This document shows, piece by piece, positions 1 to 5,806 of a stretch of 15,207 nucleotides of DNA. The translations under genes and the position numbers were made by a program. The notes under the pieces are model-generated. The model was not told the DNA's origin. It saw nothing but the letters and a program-made list of their open reading frames with translations, and did not search any database. The DNA comes from Kiritimatiellia bacterium (GTDB lineage: Bacteria; Verrucomicrobiota; Kiritimatiellia; RFP12; UBA1067). Where the stretch lies: contig JAGDAE010000204.1 of the NCBI GenBank assembly GCA_017959645.1, positions 1 to 15,207 on the forward strand, read 5' to 3'. Positions within the stretch are counted from its first letter, which is position 1. Each line of letters starts with the position of its first letter.

Positions 1-694
1 ACTCGGCCCCGCCGGCGCCGCGCGACGACAGAAACGCCGTCGCGTCGGCCATCGCCCGGTCGGTAAGGGCGGTAAGACACCAGCTTTGCATCATATTGTA
101 CGACGTCTTGTCGGAGCCGGACGGGCTGAACAGCGGAATCGGCCCCCATACCAGAGCGCTGTACCGCTGGTCGTAGTCACTGAACATGAGCAGCTTCCCT
201 TCTTTGGCGTCGTAGATCCTGAGTTTCGCCGTCCACGTCTGGCATCCGTAATCAGCGGTAAGCGCAGTCAGCAGCGTCCAGGCCGCGCCGGCGGCCTTCT
301 CGCCGTCGGTGACGATCGGGCCCGAAAACTTCACATCCACCGTGTAGTCGGGATTTTCCGTCCGTAGAAGGCATCCGCTCTGCTCCAGCAGTTCGCCGGC
401 GCGATCGATGAACGCGTTTGTGCGCACGGACTGGGGAATATATGTCTCGGTCGCGTAGGTGGTGGCATACGGCCCCCAGTGACGGCGGTACGGCCCCATA
501 TGGTACACCGTCTCGTATCCATAGACCGGGACGTAGGTCGTAACCGTTGCGTCGAACCCCGAAAGCCGCACCGCCGCGCCGCTTGCAACGTTCGACATTT
601 CCACCGCCGGATATTCGCTCTGGTTGAGCACGAAACATCCGCAAAGCGCAAACAGCGCCGCCGCCGACATCGACATTTTGACGGTAGTATTCAC
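1..694 (-). CDS. Putative lipoprotein, unknown family (3' end outside window)
   Basis: An open frame from GTG 694 runs off the left edge with 231 codons visible. The start overlaps the previous stop as GTGA and has AAGGAG 8 nt upstream, which favours it over the ATG codons at 676 and 670. The N-terminus MNTTVKMSMSAAALFALCGC is a lipoprotein signal with lipobox LCGC and the lipidated cysteine at residue 20. Phe follows the cysteine, with no aspartate at +2, so outer-membrane sorting is plausible under E. coli rules. The mature part has a Tyr/Pro/Thr-rich stretch (about 54-86) and then an alpha/beta-looking region with YTVDVKFSGP and AKLRIYDAKEGKLL. I do not recognise the family. Being last in an operon with waaA it is probably an envelope protein. 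Confidence 0.8.
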   Translation of the reverse strand, partial: MNTTVKMSMSAAALFALCGCFVLNQSEYPAVEMSNVASGAAVRLSGFDATVTTYVPVYGYETVYHMGPYRRHWGPYATTYATETYIPQSVRTNAFIDRAGELLEQSGCLLRTENPDYTVDVKFSGPIVTDGEKAAGAAWTLLTALTADYGCQTWTAKLRIYDAKEGKLLMFSDYDQRYSALVWGPIPLFSPSGSDKTSYNMMQSWCLTALTDRAMADATAFLSSRGAGGAE

Positions 695-1764
695 TTTCCC
701 ATCTCCTTCGCCCTCTCGAGCGCGAGTTTTGCCATTTCGTTTTTTCCGAGTTTCTTGAGACATATTCCGTAGTTGTAGACCGCGGCGACATCGTCAGGAC
801 GTATTATCACCTGCGTCTCGTAGCATTTTGCCGCGGCCGCGACGTTGCCGATCCGCAGAAACGCCGTAGCGTTCCTGGAAAGGCGGTCCATCCGCTCGCC
901 GATGAAAAGATCGTTCGGATTGCGCTTGGCCGCCCTCATCCATGCGTCCACCGCGCCGTCCGGGTCGCCGTTCGCCGACATCATCTCTCCCTCGACAATC
1001 AGCCGCCTGACCACCTGCATCGAACGTATCTCGCGCAAAATCGCTTCGGCTATGTCTTTGTCGACGTCGCCGGAATCGATCCATCCGATGCGCGGTATCT
1101 CCCGGGTAAGGAAAAACTCCGGCCTCGCCCCGGCCGAAAGATCGCCATCCTCGAACGCGCCGGAGAAATCTTCGCGCGTCCCGGCATACCCGGCGAAAAC
1201 GTCGGAAAGCGCCGATATTCCAGCCGACGCCAGCGTCTCGTACGCATCTTCGCGCACGAAGAGATCGAGCATCGCGTCGAGCGGAATCTTTTTCGCCTCG
1301 CGGCGGCCGGCGAGCAGCCATGCGGTCATGCCGCCCATCCATAGATGGACGTCTTTGCACGGAAACCGCTCGACGATCTTCCGGAATCCGGCGACGTCGG
1401 TTTCCCCGATGTCAACGCGCCAGACGAGAACACCGTCTTCCGTCACGTTTTCAAGCCCCGCTTTGCCGCCGTCGTGCGAAAACACGATATCGTAGACTCC
1501 GTCGACCCGGTTCGTCGCGCACTCCATCCCGAGCGCCGAAAAACATCCGACTTCGGCTGAGATGTCGTTCCCCTCCGCGAACACCAACGCAGCGGACGGA
1601 TTCTCCACGGCGGCGATCAATGCACAGGCCGTCTCCGCCGGACTGTACGAATATTCCGTTTCTTGCGGAGATTCCGGAACGGACCTGAATCTAAACCATA
1701 CCGCCGTTCCCGCAACCGCGAGAACGAAAACTAGCATCGCAAAAAACGGAATCCTGCGCTTCAT
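691..1764 (-). CDS. Membrane-anchored protein with spermidine-synthase-like remnant and TPR
   Basis: This is a 357-aa protein starting at ATG 1764 (ATGA overlap with waaA, AGGGAG 8 nt upstream). An N-terminal TM segment (about 6-24) anchors it, with the rest probably periplasmic. Residues of about 60-220 resemble the C-terminal half of fused spermidine-synthase-like proteins: GVLVWRVDIGETDVAGFRKI (111-130), FPCKDVHLWMGG (134-145), WLLAGRR (149-155) and ARPEFF (213-218), matching the usual DDRPxLEF region. The SAM/dcSAM-binding GxGxG motif is missing, so catalysis is unlikely. Residues of about 250-357 form TPR-like helices (PDGAVDAWMRAAKRNPND; AKCYETQVIIRPDD). I infer a non-enzymatic scaffold. 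The spermidine-synthase likeness is my pattern match and needs a profile search. Confidence 0.75.
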   Translation of the reverse strand: MKRRIPFFAMLVFVLAVAGTAVWFRFRSVPESPQETEYSYSPAETACALIAAVENPSAALVFAEGNDISAEVGCFSALGMECATNRVDGVYDIVFSHDGGKAGLENVTEDGVLVWRVDIGETDVAGFRKIVERFPCKDVHLWMGGMTAWLLAGRREAKKIPLDAMLDLFVREDAYETLASAGISALSDVFAGYAGTREDFSGAFEDGDLSAGARPEFFLTREIPRIGWIDSGDVDKDIAEAILREIRSMQVVRRLIVEGEMMSANGDPDGAVDAWMRAAKRNPNDLFIGERMDRLSRNATAFLRIGNVAAAAKCYETQVIIRPDDVAAVYNYGICLKKLGKNEMAKLALERAKEMGK

Positions 1765-3017
1765 CCGATCGTCTCCCTGATGCGCGCGACGCACCTCGGC
1801 ACCGTCCCTCGCCGCGAATCAACCGCCGCCTTGGCGCGTGCGCCGAGTCCGGCCGCCAAGGCAGGATCGGAAAACAGCCGCGCGATTTCGCGCTTTACCC
1901 CATCGGCGTCGGCGGCCTGCACGATCGCCCCGGCGGCGAGAAGATCGCTCATCACCGGACGGAAATTCTCGGTATGCGGCCCCGCCACCGTCGGCTTGCC
2001 GCAAAGACACGGCTCGATCATGTTCTGTCCGCCGCGCGCGCACAGCGTCTTGCCTACGAACACCACGTCGGCCAGCGCATAAAGCCCCATGAGTTCCCCG
2101 GTCGTGTCGGCGAGCAGAACCTCTTTGCCGCCGCCCGACGGCGTATCGCCGCGCGAACGCCTGACGCATCTGTATCCCGCCTTTGCGATATTTGCCTCGA
2201 CCGCGTCCGCCTTTTCGAAATGCCGCGGAGCGATGACGAGCCGCACGCCGTCCAAGTCCCCGAGCGCCTCGAGCAGAACTTCGTCTTCGCCCGGCCAAGT
2301 GGAGCCGCCGAGCAGAATGCGACCGCCGCCGCCCCCCCGCGACAGTTCCTCCTCCTTGCCGGCGTCGCGCCTCGCTGCATCGAACTTGAAACTGCCGGAA
2401 ACTTCGATGGTTTCTGGATCGGCTCCGGCTGCCTCGAGCCGTGCGCGATCAGTGTCGGACTGCGCGAAAATACGCGAAAAACACCTGAATACGTCCGTAA
2501 AAAACCACTTCGCCAAACGGTACCGTGGCGCACTACGGTCGCTCACCCTGGCGTTGACGAGAAACAGCGGTACGTTTCGCCGTCGGAGACAGAGAATGAG
2601 ATTCGGCCAGATTTCGCTTTCGGTCAGAACCATCGCGCGCGGACGGATCGTCTTTACGGCGCTCTTGACGAAATTCGGAAAATCCAGCGGGTTGTAGATC
2701 AGGACATCTCCCGGCGAGACGACTTTCTCAGCCGTTTTCCATCCGGTCGAGCTGGTTGTGGAAAAGCAGAACTTCACATCCGGCTCGACCTTGCGCCATT
2801 CGCGCATCAGTTGTCCGGCGACTTGAACCTCACCCACCGAAACCGCATGTATCCAGACGTAACTCCCGGCGCAGGGAAAACGTCCCTCGCCGTACAGCGC
2901 GAAACGGTCGGCGAATCTGGCCGCATATCCGCCGCGACGTGCCATCCGCAGCAGAAAACCCGGCAGCAGCGCCGGATACGCAGCGGCGAACAGCAGATTG
3001 TAAAGCGCCCATTTCAC
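1761..3017 (-). CDS. waaA: 3-deoxy-D-manno-octulosonic acid (Kdo) transferase
   Basis: This 418-aa GT30 enzyme adds Kdo from CMP-Kdo to lipid A precursor at the inner membrane. A hydrophobic N-terminus (about 4-23) is the usual membrane anchor. Family motifs are WIHAVSVGE (55-63, E63 being the catalytic glutamate), LTESEIWPN (131-139), GGSTWPGED (237-245), APRHFEK (263-269) and RGGQNMIEP (328-336). In the third motif the usual histidine (GSTHxGE) is W241. The start is GTG at 3017, overlapping the acyltransferase stop as GTGA with an AGGA nearby; an upstream extension would lie wholly within that gene. It overlaps the next gene by ATGA. The number of Kdo residues it adds cannot be read from sequence. 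It establishes the host as a Gram-negative LPS producer. Confidence 0.95.
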   Translation of the reverse strand: MKWALYNLLFAAAYPALLPGFLLRMARRGGYAARFADRFALYGEGRFPCAGSYVWIHAVSVGEVQVAGQLMREWRKVEPDVKFCFSTTSSTGWKTAEKVVSPGDVLIYNPLDFPNFVKSAVKTIRPRAMVLTESEIWPNLILCLRRRNVPLFLVNARVSDRSAPRYRLAKWFFTDVFRCFSRIFAQSDTDRARLEAAGADPETIEVSGSFKFDAARRDAGKEEELSRGGGGGRILLGGSTWPGEDEVLLEALGDLDGVRLVIAPRHFEKADAVEANIAKAGYRCVRRSRGDTPSGGGKEVLLADTTGELMGLYALADVVFVGKTLCARGGQNMIEPCLCGKPTVAGPHTENFRPVMSDLLAAGAIVQAADADGVKREIARLFSDPALAAGLGARAKAAVDSRRGTVPRCVARIRETIG

Positions 3018-3610
3018 GGTTTCCTGCTTCCGGCGACCGCCTGCCCGCAGGCTATCGTCGCGCCATCGGGAATATTCGCGCCAGATCCGGTGCAGCTGTT
3101 TGCGCCCATGAACACTCGTTTTCCTACGCAAGTGTGTCCGCTAAGCGACACGCCGGGACCGATGTTCGAGAAATCGCCGACCGACGAATCGTGTCCGACG
3201 GCGGCGCGAGCCGACACGATCACGAACTTGCCGATTTCCGTTCCGACCGAAACCACCGCCTCCGGCGCGACGAACGTACCATGATGGAATTCCGTCGTCG
3301 GCGAAACCTGCGCCGACGGATCGATAAACGCCGGGAAATCGAATCCGCGCAGCTTCCTGTACATCTCCTCACGTACCGAATTGTCGCCGATTGCGACGAA
3401 CACCGACGCGCCGGGATAATCCTTCGCCGCCTTGTCGACCGGTCCGAGCAGCGGGTAGCCCTCGAAGTTTCCGGACGCTTTTTCCGGAGCGTCGTCGGCG
3501 AAGCCGATCACGTTCCACTGCGGCTGCACCGACGCCTTGTTGATGCGTTCGACCGTCCACACGGCCTCGCGTCCAAATCCGCCGGCTCCGACTATAAAAA
3601 GTTCACGCAT
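3014..3610 (-). CDS. PglD/NeuD-family sugar O- or N-acyltransferase
   Basis: This 198-aa protein has an N-terminal Rossmann-like PglD_N domain starting LFIVGAGGFGRE (4-15), then a left-handed beta-helix of hexapeptide repeats from about residue 95. H140 in VGHDSSVGDF aligns with the catalytic histidine of Campylobacter PglD (H125). The family transfers acetyl groups from acetyl-CoA to amino sugars or sialic acids during surface glycan synthesis. The C-terminus stops at AVAGSRKP, about 10-15 residues earlier than family members that end in a VGVPAK segment, so acyl-CoA binding may differ slightly. It is the first gene after its own promoter and overlaps waaA by 4 nt, which suggests a role in LPS or another surface sugar. 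The actual substrate is unknown. Confidence 0.85.
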   Translation of the reverse strand: MRELFIVGAGGFGREAVWTVERINKASVQPQWNVIGFADDAPEKASGNFEGYPLLGPVDKAAKDYPGASVFVAIGDNSVREEMYRKLRGFDFPAFIDPSAQVSPTTEFHHGTFVAPEAVVSVGTEIGKFVIVSARAAVGHDSSVGDFSNIGPGVSLSGHTCVGKRVFMGANSCTGSGANIPDGATIACGQAVAGSRKP

Positions 3611-3638
3611 CGCTGTCCTCCTTGGTGTGTATTGGTGG

Positions 3639-3647
3639 ATTATATCA
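3639..3647 (-). promoter_or_regulatory. Extended -10 promoter upstream of the acyltransferase-waaA operon
   Basis: On the minus strand, 3647-3639 reads TGATATAAT, a perfect TATAAT (3644-3639) preceded by TGn. The preceding bases GAGCAAATA also resemble those of the 10517 promoter. The hexamer at a 17-nt spacing (3667-3662, TCGCAC) is a poor -35. The predicted start is near 3632. A strong AAGGAGG Shine-Dalgarno (3623-3617) lies 6 nt before ATG 3610. Confidence 0.7.
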
Positions 3648-3653
3648 TATTTG

Positions 3654-3680
3654 CTCGGGTTGTGCGATCACGAACCCGGG
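3654..3680. repeat. Inverted repeat at the pyrE stop codon
   Basis: CGGGTT at 3656-3661 and AACCCG at 3673-3678 form a perfect 6-bp inverted repeat with an 11-nt loop that contains the pyrE stop codon. On the plus strand the stem extends to 8 bp with one G-U pair. On the pyrE transcript no U-run follows, so I do not call an intrinsic terminator. It lies just upstream of the 3639 promoter, at about -24 to -46. Confidence 0.3.
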
Positions 3681-4276
3681 TGCGACGGGCGGCCGCCAGT
3701 CTTGCACATCGGGCAGTCTTGAGCGGTCCATGTGGCCGGAGTCATCTTCATGAGCGACACCATCGGCACGCCGTCGAACTTCACAGAGCCCGACGAACGG
3801 TCGACAAGCACCAAGACCGCCGCGACTTCGCATCCCGACTTCTTCACGAGATCGATGGTTTCCTGCACTCTGCCGCCTTTCGTGACCACGTCCTCGGCCA
3901 CCACATAGCGTTCGCCGGGTTTGAACGAGAACCTGCGCATCGCGAGAACCGTGTTGGGTTTGCCGCTGGCATCGACACCCTCGCCTTGGACCTTTTCGGC
4001 GAAGACGCATTTGACGTCCAGCGCGCGGGCTACTTCGTGTCCGACCAGAATTCCGCCGACAGCCGGCGAAACAACTCCGTCGACGGCTCCGAGATCACAT
4101 TCTTCTTTCGCCCGCGCCACGAGCTCTTCGCACAGCGAGGCGGCGATACGCGGATAGCGCAACACGTTTGCGCACTGGAAATAGCGGTCGGAATGGAGTT
4201 TCGAGCGCAGCTCGAAGTGGCCCTCCAGCAGCGCGCCGGTATTTTTGAAGGCGTCGAGAATTTCATTTTCGGTCAT
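3668..4276 (-). CDS. pyrE: Orotate phosphoribosyltransferase, Thermus-type
   Basis: This 202-aa enzyme joins orotate and PRPP to give OMP in pyrimidine synthesis. The N-terminus has the OPRT pattern ALLEGHFELRSKLHSDRYFQ (15-34). The PRPP-binding loop is VVAEDVVTKGGRV (125-137). The C-terminus has CPMC (188-191) and ends KTGGRPSHPGS; this CPxC tail is, to my knowledge, typical of the Thermus-type OPRT branch rather than the E. coli type. The start is ATG at 4276 with AAGGA about 8 nt upstream. The frame stays open further upstream, but that part overlaps the preceding gene and does not resemble OPRT. As last gene of its operon it shares a transcript with the RpiB half that makes ribose-5-P, the precursor of PRPP. 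Confidence 0.93.
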   Translation of the reverse strand: MTENEILDAFKNTGALLEGHFELRSKLHSDRYFQCANVLRYPRIAASLCEELVARAKEECDLGAVDGVVSPAVGGILVGHEVARALDVKCVFAEKVQGEGVDASGKPNTVLAMRRFSFKPGERYVVAEDVVTKGGRVQETIDLVKKSGCEVAAVLVLVDRSSGSVKFDGVPMVSLMKMTPATWTAQDCPMCKTGGRPSHPGS

Positions 4277-4293
4277 TTCAGCATTCCTTTTTT

Positions 4294-4728
4294 TCAGTCG
4301 ATTTTCAGCAGTTCTTCCCTGGCGAACGCAACATCCGGCGACTCGCCGGACGAAGTCAGTTTTTCCGGCGCGCGCGCGCCGACGCTCGGAAGCAGAAGCG
4401 CCGGGCGGTATTCCGGACGGCTTTTCGCGGCGGAAGCCGCGACTTCGCGCATCGCGACCGCCGGGGGCATGTCCGGCAGTTCTCCGAGCGAGAACGCGAC
4501 GCCGGCAGGTCCGCCGCCGATGCGCCATGCCGATTTCGCCGACGCGAATATTTTCGCCTGTTCGGCCGCGGCGACGGAAACGAACGCGCAGACCGGGCTT
4601 GCCGCGGAAACGGACGCCGCGGCGGACGGCTTGAAATCCAGCGCCTCGAACGGGAACGCCAGCGCCAGCATGGCCGGAACCGTCAGCACGATCGAGAGCA
4701 TCGCGATTTCGTGGCGCAAGCGTCTCAT
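4294..4728 (-). CDS. Small one-TM protein of the Exb-like cluster, unknown function
   Basis: I do not recognise this 144-aa protein. It has a basic N-terminus (MRRLRHE), one hydrophobic segment at about 8-26 and an Ala/Pro/Ser-rich remainder that is presumably periplasmic. The position directly after ExbB- and ExbD-like genes, with an ATGA overlap, is where a TonB- or TolA-like partner could sit. However, it is short for TonB, has no clear Pro-Lys/Pro-Glu repeat, and I cannot see a TonB C-terminal domain. It could equally be an anchored accessory protein. The Shine-Dalgarno AAGGAG is 11 nt from the ATG, rather far, so coupling to the upstream gene is likely. Its stop is 17 nt before pyrE. Confidence 0.7.
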   Translation of the reverse strand: MRRLRHEIAMLSIVLTVPAMLALAFPFEALDFKPSAAASVSAASPVCAFVSVAAAEQAKIFASAKSAWRIGGGPAGVAFSLGELPDMPPAVAMREVAASAAKSRPEYRPALLLPSVGARAPEKLTSSGESPDVAFAREELLKID

Positions 4729-5204
4729 CTGGCCGGCATCTCCTTCTTCTCCGCGAAAAGCAGTCTTTCCACCCCGCTTCCGCGCGCTAGCGCGGCAAAA
4801 TCCATAAGCCGTCCGCTCGAAACCGCGCGATCGACGAAAACGAGCACCGCGCGATCGGGAGAAGCCGCCGTCCTTTCTGCCAGATGGCGCCCGAGAAGTT
4901 CGCGCGACGGCGATTCGTCCAGCGAATAGCGCGCGTCATCGAAAAACACGAAATCCCCGTTTGCCGCCGGTGCGATCAGCGCCACCAGCGATGTCGGTTC
5001 ATCGTCGGCAAAGCCGCCGCCGTCGGGCAGGTCGAACGCCATGCCCGGCCTGACGGTCATCGTCCCGCCGATGAAAAGGAACATCAGTAGCAGCACGAAC
5101 AGCGTCAGCCATGGCGCCACGACCAGAAACGGACGCAGCCAACCCGGGCCGTGCCGCCAGATTCCGAGCGATCTCGCTGGCGCCCATCTCCACGAGTTCG
5201 TCAC
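4725..5204 (-). CDS. ExbD/TolR-like protein lacking the transmembrane aspartate
   Basis: This is a 159-aa protein with one TM segment (about 26-47) and a periplasmic domain. The domain follows the ExbD/TolR pattern: a small beta region, then SRELLGRHL, AVLVFVDRAVSSGRLMD and GVERLLFA near the end. ExbD and TolR normally have PxxD at the start of the TM helix (D25 in E. coli ExbD), essential for using the proton motive force. Here the same place reads APWLTLFVLLLMF, with T34 instead. I see no other acidic residue in the TM helix. The start is GTG at 5204 (GTGA overlap with the ExbB-like stop, GGAGG 7 nt upstream). It is the likely partner of the preceding ExbB-like protein. The ExbD-family call is moderately strong because the periplasmic domain is divergent. 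Confidence 0.75.
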   Translation of the reverse strand: MTNSWRWAPARSLGIWRHGPGWLRPFLVVAPWLTLFVLLLMFLFIGGTMTVRPGMAFDLPDGGGFADDEPTSLVALIAPAANGDFVFFDDARYSLDESPSRELLGRHLAERTAASPDRAVLVFVDRAVSSGRLMDFAALARGSGVERLLFAEKKEMPAR

Positions 5205-5806
5205 TTCTTCGCCTCCGCGGTGGCGATATAGCCGAGAATCTGGCTGGCGGCGGTCTCGAGTTCGACTACGATGCGGTCGAGACGCGTACGCAGCGATGTG
5301 TACATCACAGCCACGGTTATGGAAAGAACTAGACCGATGGCGGCCGGCACGATCGCCTCCATCGCGTCGGAAAGCAGCGCGATACGCGAAACGATTTCGC
5401 CGGAATTGACGAGCATCACGGTCTTTGCAAACCCGATCAGGGCGCCAAGCAACCCGACCGCCGGCGATATCTGCCCGATGACCGCGAGCGATGCCAGCCG
5501 CCGGTCGAGACGGCCGATCTCGGCTCTACCCTGCGAATCGACGGCGTCCCTGAGCACTCTGGCCGACGCGCTCCGGTTTCTGATCGCCACCGCGACAACG
5601 TTGGCGACCGGAACCTGGGTGTCTTCGCAGATCGCCAGCGCTTCGGAGTCATTGCCACCTTCGAGCAGGTTGAGGGTTCCCTTCATGAAATCCTGCCAAT
5701 CAATCTGTGCGCGCCTCAATTCGAAAAAACGTTCGAAAAAGACGACCAGCGCCGCGATGGACAGCACCACGAGCATCCAGAATACGGGTCCGCCTGCAAG
5801 TGTCAC
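5201..5806 (-). CDS. MotA/TolQ/ExbB-family protein lacking pore threonines
   Basis: This 201-aa inner-membrane protein has the ExbB/TolQ layout: TM1 at about 8-26, a cytoplasmic segment with FERFFELRRA, and TM2 and TM3 at about 108-131 and 150-170. In this family TM2-TM3 line a proton path that powers TonB- or Tol-type systems together with ExbD/TolR. The usual GLxGTVxG motif reads GLLGALIG (118-125), placing A122 at E. coli ExbB T148. The usual ATAIGL reads PAAIGL (154-159), placing A155 at T181. Both threonines are considered important in ExbB/TolQ. The gene starts with GTG at 5806 (GTGA overlap with the TPR gene, AAGGAG 7 nt upstream) and overlaps the ExbD-like gene by 4 nt. The fold assignment is firm; energy coupling is doubtful. 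Confidence 0.88.
   Translation of the reverse strand: MTLAGGPVFWMLVVLSIAALVVFFERFFELRRAQIDWQDFMKGTLNLLEGGNDSEALAICEDTQVPVANVVAVAIRNRSASARVLRDAVDSQGRAEIGRLDRRLASLAVIGQISPAVGLLGALIGFAKTVMLVNSGEIVSRIALLSDAMEAIVPAAIGLVLSITVAVMYTSLRTRLDRIVVELETAASQILGYIATAEAKK

Noticed and set aside
1761..3131. ATG start for waaA at 3131
   Set aside because: The added residues lie inside the acyltransferase gene and are not WaaA-like. GTG 3017 gives the normal N-terminal anchor and a 4-nt overlap.
3668..4528. Longer start for pyrE
   Set aside because: The extra N-terminus overlaps the preceding gene and is Arg-rich. OPRT homology and a Shine-Dalgarno fit ATG 4276.
2756..4807. Long plus-strand open frame of 683 codons, and similar ones at 1974-3284, 7374-9185 and 11768-13447
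   Set aside because: They lie antisense to well-supported genes, have Arg/Ala/His-rich low-quality translations and no recognisable domain. In GC-rich DNA the antisense frames often stay open.
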